In this document: piece after piece, positions 31,699 through 39,360 of the stretch
Position numbering within the stretch: the stretch's first letter is position 1
How the letters are laid out: each line of letters opens with the position of its first letter
Assembly: GCF_014205225.1 (NCBI RefSeq)
Contig: NZ_JACHNB010000001.1
Location: 9,157,501-9,221,500, forward strand
Origin: Actinoplanes octamycinicus
GTDB taxonomy: Bacteria > Actinomycetota > Actinomycetes > Mycobacteriales > Micromonosporaceae
Length of the DNA stretch: 64,000 nucleotides
Reading direction: 5' to 3'
Program-made: the position numbers and the translations under genes
The notes under the pieces: model-generated
The model's database searches: none
The model's input: only the letters and a program-made list of their open reading frames with translations
Told to the model about the DNA's origin: nothing

Positions 31699-32388
31699 AT
31701 GTCGTATCCACCGCAGCAGCCGTCCACCCCACCGCCCTTTCCATCGCAGCAGCCGCCCTCGTCGGCACCCTTTCCACCGCAGCAGCCGCCCTCCGCACCG
31801 CCCTTTCCACCGCGGCAGCCGCTCTCTTCGGCACCCTTTCCACCACGGCAGCAGTCCTCCGCACCGCCCTTTCTGCCGCCACAGGATCCTTATGCCGATT
31901 ATCCGCCGACCCGGGCGCTCACCGATCCGTACAGCCAAGCGGGTCTGATCCCGAGCCATCCGCTGCCGCAACCGGCCGGCCCACCGCGCGGCCCGCTCTG
32001 GCCGTGGCTCGCCGCCGTGGCGGCGCTGTCGCTGCTCTTGCTCGCCGGTGGCGGCTGGCTGCTTTACGACCGCGTGCTGCGCGAGGACTCCGGGGTGGCC
32101 GCCTGCCGCGCCCTGGCCGGGCAGGAGAAGAGCAGCTCCGGCACCGCCGACGACAAGCTCACCAAGGAGGAATACCTGTCGATGCGGCAGGTGTTCGCCG
32201 ACTCCCGTTACGCCGACCTGCGCGAGCACGGCACCAAACTGATGGACGTGCTCTGGCAGGTGTCCCAGCTGGGTGCGGACAACGAGATGGCGCTCACCTA
32301 TCTGCAGCCGCTGACCGAGCACATCAGCGGCCTCCAGTCCGCCTGCGCCGACCACGGCGTGGTGATCGACCTCAAGCTGTCCGACTAG
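31699..32388 (+). CDS. Proline-rich single-span membrane protein
   Basis: A 229-aa protein. I chose ATG 31699, starting MSYPPQQPSTPPP, with GGAG just upstream. Residues 1-95 are a Pro/Gln/Ser repeat region with five blocks of P-F-P-P-[QR]-Q-P-type. A membrane helix (PLWPWLAAVAALSLLLLAGG) follows at about 97-118. The outer ~110 residues form a helical domain with two Cys (VAACRAL and QSACADHG) that could make a disulfide. Function unknown. The layout matches many actinomycete proteins with a disordered inner arm and a small outer domain. It follows the amidoligase gene by 234 bases. Confidence 0.75.
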   Translation: MSYPPQQPSTPPPFPSQQPPSSAPFPPQQPPSAPPFPPRQPLSSAPFPPRQQSSAPPFLPPQDPYADYPPTRALTDPYSQAGLIPSHPLPQPAGPPRGPLWPWLAAVAALSLLLLAGGGWLLYDRVLREDSGVAACRALAGQEKSSSGTADDKLTKEEYLSMRQVFADSRYADLREHGTKLMDVLWQVSQLGADNEMALTYLQPLTEHISGLQSACADHGVVIDLKLSD

Positions 32389-32410
32389 CGAGCACGGACA
32401 GCGGGCTCGC

Positions 32411-33208
32411 TCATCGCGGCGCATGGGAACTCCTGAGGTCATACAGCTCGGTGAGGGCAGCGGCGGTTACCTCGTCCTCCGGGAGAAAGGCCTCCAGATG
32501 CAGCTCGGCGAGGGTGACGTCGGTGGCGGTGCCGAAATGGGTCAGCGTCGTGATCAGGCGCAAATCGCGGTCGCCGAGTCGCAGCCGGAGCGGGACGGCC
32601 AGACCCAGATAGCTCGGCGAGAGCTCGTCCGGCATCGGCGGGGCCAGGTCGACGAGCTCCAGGGAGAGCTGGACGAGCCGGTCGGTCGGGTTGCGCATGC
32701 AATCGGCCTGGACCCGGTCGATCACGTGCCAGGCCCACTCGTCCAGGTTGACGATGCGCGGGGCGAGGCCCTCGGGGTGGAGCAGGAGCCGCGGCACGTT
32801 GACCGGCGGGGTGAGCAGGTGCTCGGCGACTCCCTCCATGATCAGGTCGAAGCCGGCGTTGGCGGAGAGCAGGTCGCCGCTGCGGTCGACGATCACCGCG
32901 GGATAAGGCAGGTGGCCGTGCAGGATGCGCTCCAGGGCGACCCGCACCGGAGCGAGCCGGGACGAGGCCGGATCGCTCTCCGGATAGGCAGGGGCGAAGC
33001 CGGCCGCCAGCAGCAGGTCATTTCGCTCCCGGATCGGCACCTCGAGCGACTCGGCCAGCCTAATGATCATCGAGCGGCCGGGGAGGGAGCGGCCGCTCTC
33101 GATGAAGCTGAGGTAGCGCTGCGTGGTGCCGGCCCGGGCGGCCAGCTCCAGCTGGCTCACCCGGCGCCTGGTCCGCCAGGTCCGCAGCGCGTCATTCACC
33201 GTTTGCAC
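32411..33208 (-). CDS. XRE-family regulator with MmyB-like ligand domain
   Basis: A 265-aa regulator. The N-terminal helix-turn-helix RRRVSQLELAARAGTTQRYLS with FIESGRSLPGRSMI (residues ~12-48) is of XRE type. The larger C-terminal part (from about RVALERILHGHLPYPAVIVD) matches the MmyB-like ligand-binding domain, a PAS-like fold reported to bind fatty acids in one homologue. The start is taken as GTG 33208; a second GTG nine bases on has the better distance from GGAG. It is divergent from an NTF2-like gene with ~85 bp between, and probably controls it. Confidence 0.9.
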   Translation of the reverse strand: MQTVNDALRTWRTRRRVSQLELAARAGTTQRYLSFIESGRSLPGRSMIIRLAESLEVPIRERNDLLLAAGFAPAYPESDPASSRLAPVRVALERILHGHLPYPAVIVDRSGDLLSANAGFDLIMEGVAEHLLTPPVNVPRLLLHPEGLAPRIVNLDEWAWHVIDRVQADCMRNPTDRLVQLSLELVDLAPPMPDELSPSYLGLAVPLRLRLGDRDLRLITTLTHFGTATDVTLAELHLEAFLPEDEVTAAALTELYDLRSSHAPR

Positions 33209-33293
33209 CGCTCCTGTGTACCGGTTCCGGTGCGGCCCGGCGATTCCCTGCCGGGAATTGCCGGGCCTCCGCGAGCGGCGCAAAGTCGTCGCC

Positions 33294-33719
33294 ATGAGCG
33301 ATGCGCAGGAAGCCACGAGCAGACTCGTCGACCGTTATGTGGCGCTGTGGGGTGAGCCCGACCCCGAGCGCCGCCGCGCCGCCGTCCAGGGGCTCTGGAC
33401 CGACGACGCGGTGCACGTGCTGAAGCCGCCGGAGGAGATGCGCGCAGCCTCCGCCGCGCTGGGCTTCGACGATCAGGTTCTGGAGGCTCGCGGGCACGCC
33501 GCGCTGGAGGTCCGGGTGGCGCGCGCTCACCAGGAGTTCGTCGCCCCCGGCGCCTTCGAGTTCCGAGCGCTGGGTGACGCCGACCGGCTGGCCGACGTGG
33601 TGAAGTTCCGCTGGCAGATGGTGCCTCGAGGCGGTGGTGACGCGGCCGGCACCGGGCTGGAGGTGCTGCTCCTGGCTCCGGACGGCCGCATCGTCCGCGA
33701 CTACCAGTTCATCGAGTGA
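33294..33719 (+). CDS. NTF2-like (SnoaL-type) protein
   Basis: A 141-aa single-domain protein of the NTF2/SnoaL fold: an N-terminal helix (VDRYVALWGEPDPERRRAAV) leading to LWTDDAVHV, then beta strands ending VLLLAPDGRIVRDYQFIE. Such proteins can be cyclases, isomerases or binders of hydrophobic ligands; no catalytic pair is certain here. It is divergent from the MmyB-type regulator, a pairing often seen with small oxidoreductases or SnoaL-like proteins, so it is likely the regulated target. Its stop is only 7 bases from the convergent GH43 stop. Confidence 0.82.
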   Translation: MSDAQEATSRLVDRYVALWGEPDPERRRAAVQGLWTDDAVHVLKPPEEMRAASAALGFDDQVLEARGHAALEVRVARAHQEFVAPGAFEFRALGDADRLADVVKFRWQMVPRGGGDAAGTGLEVLLLAPDGRIVRDYQFIE

Positions 33720-33726
33720 TCTGACC

Positions 33727-34710
33727 TCAATAGACGGTCGGCCAGCCCGAGGAACTCCAGGACAGCAGATTGATACCGAGCTTCGCATCGCCCGCGGAGG
33801 TGTAGTAGTGGTAGACGAGCACATCCGCGTCGCTGTCGGTGAAGACCGCCGGGTGGCCGGGGCCGTAGATGCCGTCGTGCGACGCCAGGATCTCGGTGCC
33901 GCCGCCGGCCGTGGTCAGGGTGCCGGCCCGGTCCTTGTAGGGACCGGTGATCGACGTCGACCGGGCCACCATCGTGCGGTATGTGCTGGACGCGCCCTTG
34001 CAGCACAGGTCGAAGGCCATGAAGAGGTAGTAGTACCCGTTGCGGTAGAAGATGTGCGGCGCCTCGACCGACTTGCTGTTCACGAACCGCTCGGCGATGT
34101 TGCGGATGGTGCTGTCGGCCCGCTTGCCGGTCGACGGGTTGAGCTTGACCATCTTGATCCCGGACCAGAAGGAGCCGAAGGTCAGCCACCACTCCCCCGA
34201 CGGCGTGACGGTCAGGTTCGGGTCGATCGCGTTCCAGCCGCTGGTGGCCGTCGACTCGATCACCTTGCCGCGATCGGTCCAGGTGCCGGCCGCGCCGGTG
34301 GTGCTCGTCGCCATGAAGATCGCCGACTTGCTGGAGCCGAAGGCGGACGCGGCGTAATACATGACGTATCTCCCGCCACGGTGCGAGATGTCCGGCGCCC
34401 ACAGCGTGGCGCTGCCGCCGGTGTAGGCGTTGGCCCACGGGGTGCCGTTCGGGAAGGCCTTGCCGGCGTCGGCGAACCGCGTCCGGTCGGTCGAGGTCTT
34501 CAGCGTGATGCCGTCGCCGGTGGCGGCCAGGAGGTAGCCGCCACCGGGCTTCTTCACGATCGTCGGGTCGTGCGCCGCGGTCGAGCCGGTGACCACGCCC
34601 GGGTGGGGATAGGTCGCGGCGTCGGCCGTGGTCAGGCCGTAAACGCTGGCTGCGACCGCGACGACGCCGGTGACACCGGCGAGCAGCAGCTTGCGCACGC
34701 GGGATCTCAT
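33727..34710 (-). CDS. Secreted GH43 arabinan endo-1,5-alpha-L-arabinosidase
   Basis: A 327-aa exported enzyme: signal peptide of about 31 residues (MRSRVRKLLLAGVTGVVAVA..., cut after ADA), then a five-bladed GH43 propeller. The three acidic residues can be placed: Asp in AAHDPTIVKK (base), Asp in AIDPNLTV (pKa modulator) and Glu in KSVEAPHIFY (acid). FGSFWSGIKMVKL and YRNGYYYLFMAFDLCCKG match endo-arabinanases (AbnA type). It cuts alpha-1,5-arabinan outside the cell. ATG 34710 is used; a TTG just before gives no benefit. With GH42 and the second GH43 it points to pectin or arabinogalactan side chains as food. Confidence 0.9.
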   Translation of the reverse strand: MRSRVRKLLLAGVTGVVAVAASVYGLTTADAATYPHPGVVTGSTAAHDPTIVKKPGGGYLLAATGDGITLKTSTDRTRFADAGKAFPNGTPWANAYTGGSATLWAPDISHRGGRYVMYYAASAFGSSKSAIFMATSTTGAAGTWTDRGKVIESTATSGWNAIDPNLTVTPSGEWWLTFGSFWSGIKMVKLNPSTGKRADSTIRNIAERFVNSKSVEAPHIFYRNGYYYLFMAFDLCCKGASSTYRTMVARSTSITGPYKDRAGTLTTAGGGTEILASHDGIYGPGHPAVFTDSDADVLVYHYYTSAGDAKLGINLLSWSSSGWPTVY

Positions 34711-34803
34711 CAAGGGTTCACCTTCCGGGGATGGGGATGGGGTGTGCCCGGAAGGTGTGCCGACGAGCCGGAAAGGTTGCCCGCCGGCCTGGACAAGATC
34801 AGG

Positions 34804-35556
34804 TCAGATCAGGTCGGCCAGCCAGTCCCGGCTCGCGGTCGCGATCCGCGGCGGGACACCCAGCTCGCCGAGCAGCTCGGCGGCCGCGGCCATCTCCTCG
34901 CGGCGGCGCACCGCGTGCTTCGTGGAGCCGTCGACCAGCCGATCGAGGGTGGCTGCGTCCGCCTTGATCAGCTCGGCGGCGATGGTGCCGCGCAGCCACT
35001 CCTCCAGGCCGGCCGCCCGCGCCGCGGTCAGCGCCTCCACCACGGCCGCGGCCATTCCTTTGTAGAAGACGCTGCGCAGCAGCTTGCGGGTGGCAGCGGT
35101 GCCGACCGGGCCGTCCAGCACCACCACGTCAGCGCCCAGGCCACCGAAGACGGTGGCGAGCCGGTGGGCCGCGGGGCCGGACATCGTCATCGGGGTGCGG
35201 AGACCGTTGCCGGGCACCGGGGACATCAGCGCGACGTCGACGACCTCCACGGCGCCGGCCGCTTCCACGCACAGGAGCTCTTTGAGTCCGGGGGCGGCCG
35301 TGGTGAGATCCGCCCAGATGGTCCCGGGGGCGCAGGCCGCCAGCGAGGCACGCAACGCGTCGACGGCGTCGGCCGCGCTGGTCACGCTGAGCACGATGTC
35401 CGCGCCGGCGCAGGCCTCCGCATCGCCGCCGGCGACGATCACGCCGGGCGGTGGCGCCACTCGCGGGTCGAACCCGCGGACCGTGGCCCCGGCCGCCACC
35501 AGGTCGGCGGCGATCAGGCTGCCCGCCTCGCCCAGCCCCAGTACCGCGAAGATCAT
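34804..35556 (-). CDS. NAD(P)-binding dehydrogenase, 6PGDH-like with DUF1932
   Basis: A 250-aa protein with an N-terminal Rossmann fold (FAVLGLGEAGSLIAADLVAAG, G-x-G-x-x-G at residues 7-12) and a C-terminal helical domain of the DUF1932 type (AATRKLLRSVFYKGMAAAVVEAL, in which the Lys is in the place of the catalytic Lys of 3-hydroxyisobutyrate dehydrogenase relatives). It would oxidise a beta-hydroxy acid or reduce a keto acid with NAD(P). It is divergent from the galBCD-like operon, with two identical operator-like sites between, so it is probably co-regulated. Its exact step in the pathway is unknown. Confidence 0.82.
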   Translation of the reverse strand: MIFAVLGLGEAGSLIAADLVAAGATVRGFDPRVAPPPGVIVAGGDAEACAGADIVLSVTSAADAVDALRASLAACAPGTIWADLTTAAPGLKELLCVEAAGAVEVVDVALMSPVPGNGLRTPMTMSGPAAHRLATVFGGLGADVVVLDGPVGTAATRKLLRSVFYKGMAAAVVEALTAARAAGLEEWLRGTIAAELIKADAATLDRLVDGSTKHAVRRREEMAAAAELLGELGVPPRIATASRDWLADLI

Positions 35557-35700
35557 GGCGAGGCCTCCAGATGCTCGGTCGTCACGGGCGACGGGTCGCC
35601 GCTGGACCCGGCGGGCCTGCGGTGTGCGAGCAAGTGGATGCATCGGTCGCCATCGCTCCATCTCCCGGGCCGGAAACGAGTGTTCCCGCATGCCAACAAG

Positions 35701-35712
35701 ATTGTCAACAAT
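35701..35712. promoter_or_regulatory. FadR/GntR-like operator, copy 1
   Basis: ATTGTCAACAAT is an inverted repeat of ATTGT with a 2-base centre. An identical copy lies 68 bases away, and both stand between the divergent dehydrogenase and galB-like genes. The TTGTnnACAA form resembles operators of FadR-type GntR regulators; no such regulator gene is adjacent. Confidence 0.75.
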
Positions 35713-35768
35713 TGTCTCGGCCTGGGGTTTGCCCTAGCTTGAACCGCGTGGCGACCGACCGCGTGCCG

Positions 35769-35780
35769 ATTGTCAACAAT
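35769..35780. promoter_or_regulatory. FadR/GntR-like operator, copy 2
   Basis: Second identical ATTGTCAACAAT, 28 bases before the galB-like ATG and just before its GAAGGAGGG ribosome-binding site, where bound protein would block transcription. Confidence 0.75.
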
Positions 35781-35807
35781 GCGATTCGCAGAAGGAGGGT
35801 AGGCGCA

Positions 35808-36533
35808 ATGACGGCATCCACCCTGGTGCTCACCGCTCATGTCGGTGACTTCGTCTGGCGCGCGGCAGGTGCGATCGCGCTGGCCCATTCGCGCGGCGAG
35901 CGCGTGGTGATCGGCTGCCTGAGCTTCGGCGAGCGGGGCGAGTCCGCCTCGCTGTGGCGCAAGGGATACTCCCTCGATCAGGTCAAGGCGGTCCGCCGGC
36001 AGGAGGCCGAGGAGGCCGCCAAGGCGCTCGGCGCGGAGATCCGGTTCTTCGACGCGAACGACTACCCGCTGGTCGAGACGCCGGAGCTGCTGCAGGGCCT
36101 GATCGACCTGTACCGCGAGGTGCAGCCGTCGGTGGTGCTGACGCACGCGCCGGCCGATCCGTACAACGGCGACCACGCGTTCGCGCACCAGATCGCGCTC
36201 AAGGCCCGGGTGCTCGCCCAGGCGCCCGGCGTGGCGGGACCGGGCGAGGTGATCGGCGCGCCACCGGTGTTCTGCTTCGAGCCACACCAGCCGGAGCAGT
36301 GCGGCTTCCTGCCGAACGTGCTGCTCGACGTCACCGACGTGTGGGAGCGCAAACGCGAGGCGATGCAGGTGCTCGCCGCGCAGAAGCACCTGCACGCCTA
36401 CTACACCGAGCTGGGCGCCCGGCGCGGCCTGCAGGCGGCCCGCAACTCCGGTCCCAACCTCGGCCTGCCCAACGACACCCGGGCCGAGGCCTACATGCGC
36501 ATCTACCCGCAGGTCACCCGGGAGCTGTCGTGA
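35808..36533 (+). CDS. galB: 4-oxalomesaconate hydratase-like PIG-L family protein
   Basis: A 241-aa member of the PIG-L / LmbE metal-dependent family. The first metal motif is L-T-A-H-V-G-D (A-H-x-x-D), and the second is HAPADPYNGDHAFAHQIAL. In Pseudomonas putida the gallate-pathway hydratase GalB belongs to this family and adds water to 4-oxalomesaconate. The two next genes are GalC- and GalD-like, which makes that role likely here; a deacetylase is the alternative on sequence alone. ATG 35808 has GAAGGAGGG upstream. It overlaps the next gene by 4 bases (GTGA). Confidence 0.82.
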   Translation: MTASTLVLTAHVGDFVWRAAGAIALAHSRGERVVIGCLSFGERGESASLWRKGYSLDQVKAVRRQEAEEAAKALGAEIRFFDANDYPLVETPELLQGLIDLYREVQPSVVLTHAPADPYNGDHAFAHQIALKARVLAQAPGVAGPGEVIGAPPVFCFEPHQPEQCGFLPNVLLDVTDVWERKREAMQVLAAQKHLHAYYTELGARRGLQAARNSGPNLGLPNDTRAEAYMRIYPQVTRELS

Positions 36534-37207
36534 GCCGCCACGTCGTCGTCCGGACCTTCGAGCGGATCGATCCCGAGGTGGCGAAAGGACTCGCCGAGCA
36601 GGGCGCGTCCACCGTGCACGAGGCCGACGGGCGGCGCGGCGCCTTCCGGCCCGAGCTGCACCCGCTCCAGCGGGGCGTGCGGATCGCCGGTGCCGCGGTG
36701 ACCGTCTCCTGCCACCCCGGCGACAACCTGATGATCCACGCGGCGGTGGAGACGGTCCGGCCCGGCGACGTCGTGGTCGTCACCACGACCTCGCCGTCCA
36801 CCGACGGCATGCTCGGCGACCTGCTCGCCACGTCGCTGCGGGCGCACGGCGCGGTCGGCGTGGTCATGGACGCCGGCGTGAGGGACGCGGCGGAGCTGCG
36901 CGCGATGGGCTTCCCGGTGTGGACCCGGGCGATCAGCCCGCAGGGGACGGTCAAGGCCAGCCCGGGCTCGGTGAACGTGCCGGTCACCATCTGTGGCCAG
37001 GTGGTCGGGCCGGGCGACGCGGTGATCGCCGACGACGACGGCATCGTGGTCGTCCCCCGCGACCGGGCCGCCGGCGTGCTCGTCGCGGCGCGGCAGCGCA
37101 CCGCGAACGAGGAGTCGAAACGGGCCAGGCTGGCCGCCGGTGAGCTGGGCGTGGACCTGTACCGGCTGCGGCCGCTGCTCGACCGGCTCGGGGTGGAGTA
37201 CCGATGA
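36530..37207 (+). CDS. galC: 4-carboxy-4-hydroxy-2-oxoadipate aldolase, RraA family
   Basis: A 225-aa RraA-like aldolase (LigK/GalC type). Key pieces are GVVMDAGVRDAAELRAMGFPVW, with the Arg and Asp that bind pyruvate and the metal, and VGPGDAVIADDDGIVVVPR. The enzyme cleaves 4-carboxy-4-hydroxy-2-oxoadipate to pyruvate and oxaloacetate, the last step of gallate or protocatechuate 4,5-cleavage, and often also decarboxylates oxaloacetate. GTG 36530 overlaps the previous stop, and the stop overlaps the next ATG, so the operon is tightly coupled. Confidence 0.9.
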   Translation: MSRHVVVRTFERIDPEVAKGLAEQGASTVHEADGRRGAFRPELHPLQRGVRIAGAAVTVSCHPGDNLMIHAAVETVRPGDVVVVTTTSPSTDGMLGDLLATSLRAHGAVGVVMDAGVRDAAELRAMGFPVWTRAISPQGTVKASPGSVNVPVTICGQVVGPGDAVIADDDGIVVVPRDRAAGVLVAARQRTANEESKRARLAAGELGVDLYRLRPLLDRLGVEYR

Positions 37208-38442
37208 GCGCCCCGGTCCCGGTTCTGATGATGCGCGGCGGGACGTCCAAGGGGGCGTACTTCCGTGCCGAGGACCTGCCGGCCGACCCGGCCGAGCGTG
37301 ACCGGCTACTGCTGGCGATCATGGGCTCACCGGATCCGCGGCAGATCGACGGGATCGGCGGCGGCCACCCGCTGACCAGCAAGGTCGCCGTGATCAGCCG
37401 TTCCGGGCACCCGGCGGCCGACGTCGACTACCTGTTCCTGCAGGTCCAGGTGGACAAGCCGGTGGTCAGCGCGGAACAGCCGTGCGGCAACATCCTGGCC
37501 GGTGTCGGGCCGTTCGCGATCGAGCGCGGCCTGGTCGGCGTCCAGGGCCGGCAGACCCCGGTCCGGGTCCGCATGGTGAACACCGGAGCGCTGGCCGTCG
37601 TCACCGTGCCCACGCCGGACGGCCGCGTCGAGTACGCCGGGGACACCGCCCTCAGCGGCGTCCCCGGCACCGCCGCCCGGATCGAGGTGGAGTTCCGGGA
37701 CACCGCCGGCTCGGTCGCCCCGGGCCTGCTGCCCACCGGCCGGGTCCGCGACGACCTGGACGGCGTCCCGGCCACGCTGATCGACAACGGCATGCCGGTC
37801 GTCCTGCTCAACGCCGACGACCTGGGTGTCTCCGGCTACGAGACGCCGGCCCAGCTGGAGGCGCACGCCGCCCTGTGCCGCCGGGTGGAGGGGCTGCGGC
37901 TGATCGCCGGCAAGCTGATGGGCCTGGGCGACGTCTCGGCCACCACGGTGCCGAAGATGTGCCTGATCGCGCCGGCAGCGCACGGCGGCACGCTGAGCAC
38001 CCGGATGTTCATCCCGCACCGGGTGCACGCCTCGATCGGCGTGCTCGCGGCGGTCAGCGTCGGGACCGCCGCCGCCGTCCCGGGCAGCATCGCCTTCCTG
38101 CCGGAGCGGCCGGAGACCATCCGGCTGGAACACCCGACCGGCTTCTCCGACGTGGTCGTCGACGTCGCAGCGGCCGGCGACGAGATCACGGTCGGCCGGT
38201 CGGCCATCGTGAGCACCGCCCGCCTGCTCCTGGAGGGGCAGGTCCACCCCCCGCGAGGAAAGCCATGGCTGAACGCACCCGCGACATCGCCCACGTCTCC
38301 GCCGTCGAGCTCTTCACCCCGGTGCTGGACGACACCGTGCGGTTCTTCACCGACCAGATGGCGATGGAGGCGGTCGACCGTCGCGGCCACAGCGTCTACC
38401 TGCACACCTGGGACGACTACGAGCGGTTCTCGCTCAAGGTGA
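37204..38442 (+). CDS. galD: 4-oxalomesaconate tautomerase-like PrpF family protein
   Basis: A 412-aa reading frame of the PrpF/GalD family (two diaminopimelate-epimerase-like halves). MMRGGTSKGAYFRAEDLP is the typical start, AEQPCGNILAGVGPFAIE holds the first catalytic Cys, and LMGLGDVSATTVPKMCLIAP the later core. GalD interconverts oxalomesaconate tautomers. The normal protein should end near residue 354, at EGQVHPP. Here no stop occurs, and the frame runs on 178 bases into the dioxygenase gene, giving a Ser/Thr/Arg-rich tail that looks non-native. Loss of one C in the six-C run at 38247-38252 would give the ending HPREESHG at 38273, a normal 9-base overlap with the next start. Confidence 0.82.
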   Translation: MSAPVPVLMMRGGTSKGAYFRAEDLPADPAERDRLLLAIMGSPDPRQIDGIGGGHPLTSKVAVISRSGHPAADVDYLFLQVQVDKPVVSAEQPCGNILAGVGPFAIERGLVGVQGRQTPVRVRMVNTGALAVVTVPTPDGRVEYAGDTALSGVPGTAARIEVEFRDTAGSVAPGLLPTGRVRDDLDGVPATLIDNGMPVVLLNADDLGVSGYETPAQLEAHAALCRRVEGLRLIAGKLMGLGDVSATTVPKMCLIAPAAHGGTLSTRMFIPHRVHASIGVLAAVSVGTAAAVPGSIAFLPERPETIRLEHPTGFSDVVVDVAAAGDEITVGRSAIVSTARLLLEGQVHPPRGKPWLNAPATSPTSPPSSSSPRCWTTPCGSSPTRWRWRRSTVAATASTCTPGTTTSGSRSR

Positions 38443-39230
38443 CCGCCGCGCCGGCCTCCGGCATCGGGCGCAGCTGGCTGCGCGCCCGGAGCCCGGAGGC
38501 GCTGGAGCGCCGGGTCGCCGCGATCGAGAAAGCCGGCTTCGGCGAGGGGTGGAACACCGACGAGCCCGGCTACGGCCCGGTCTTCCACTTCACCGATCCG
38601 GACGGGCACCGGTTCGGGCTCTACTGGGAGACCCACCGCTACGTCGCCTCGGACGAGACCCGGCCCTCGTTGAAGAACCAGGCCGCGAGGTTCCCGGGCC
38701 GCGGCTCGAACGTGCGCCGCCTGGACCACATCAACTTCCTGGCCCGGGACGTGCCGGAGAACGAGACGTTCGTCAACGAGGCGCTCACCGGCCGGCCCAG
38801 CGAGCAGATCGTGCTGGACGACGGCACCAAGGCCGCGGTCTGGTACACGTTCAGCGACAAGTCGTACGACGTGGTCTACACCCGGGACTGGACCGGCTCG
38901 ACCGGGCGGCTGCACCACATCGCGTTCGCCACCGACACCCGCGAGGACATCCTGCGGGCCGCGGACGTGTTCCTGGAGGCCGGCGTGCACATCGAGACCG
39001 GCCCGCACAAGCACGCCATCCAGCAGACCTTCTTCCTGTACGTCTACGAGCCGGGCGGCAACCGGATCGAGCTGTGCAACGCCGGCGCCCGGCTGCTGCT
39101 CGCCCCGGACCACGAGGTGGTCACCTGGACCGAGGCGGAGCGCGCCAAGGGCCAGGCCTGGGGCCTCAAGACCATCGAGACGTTCCACACCCACGGGACG
39201 CCTCCGGTGGCCGAGTCGGAGTGGGCCTGA
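38265..39230 (+). CDS. Type I extradiol (catechol 2,3-) dioxygenase, VOC fold
   Basis: A 321-aa two-module VOC protein. The catalytic C-terminal module carries the three Fe ligands: His in RRLDHINFLA, His in GRLHHIAFAT and Glu in GGNRIELCNAG; Tyr in FFLYVYEPGG is also the expected active-site residue. It would open a catechol-type ring next to the diol with O2. It is the only ring-cleavage gene in this galBCD-like cluster. The usual gallate or protocatechuate 4,5-dioxygenase is an unrelated type II enzyme, so the substrate here is uncertain. GAGGAAA precedes ATG 38265. The 3' end is duplicated as a 41-bp tandem repeat. Confidence 0.88.
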   Translation: MAERTRDIAHVSAVELFTPVLDDTVRFFTDQMAMEAVDRRGHSVYLHTWDDYERFSLKVTAAPASGIGRSWLRARSPEALERRVAAIEKAGFGEGWNTDEPGYGPVFHFTDPDGHRFGLYWETHRYVASDETRPSLKNQAARFPGRGSNVRRLDHINFLARDVPENETFVNEALTGRPSEQIVLDDGTKAAVWYTFSDKSYDVVYTRDWTGSTGRLHHIAFATDTREDILRAADVFLEAGVHIETGPHKHAIQQTFFLYVYEPGGNRIELCNAGARLLLAPDHEVVTWTEAERAKGQAWGLKTIETFHTHGTPPVAESEWA

Positions 39231-39278
39231 CCCACGGCATGCCTCCGGTGGCCGAGTCGGAGTGGGCCTGACCCACGG
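39190..39278 (+). repeat. 41-bp tandem duplication at the dioxygenase 3' end
   Basis: The segment 39190-39230, which codes the last ~13 residues and stop of the dioxygenase, is repeated almost exactly at 39231-39271, and the first nine bases (CCCACGGGA) appear again at 39272-39280. The two full copies differ only near GGGACG / GGCATG. The duplicate lies after the stop and is not translated. Confidence 0.92.
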
Positions 39279-39360
39279 GACGATCACGGCCGGCGATCCG
39301 GGCGGATGCGACCGGGCAGGCGGCAGGACAGCCCGGTCGACCTGCTCAACCTGAACCTGG

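Noticed and set aside
30121..32442. Long open reverse frame across the amidoligase operon
   Set aside because: No domain is visible and the residue composition is biased; the forward frames have clear families and overlapping junctions.
38265..38442. Native C-terminal extension of the galD-like protein
   Set aside because: The extra residues are only the dioxygenase gene read in another frame, rich in Ser, Thr, Pro and Arg, and far past the usual family length.
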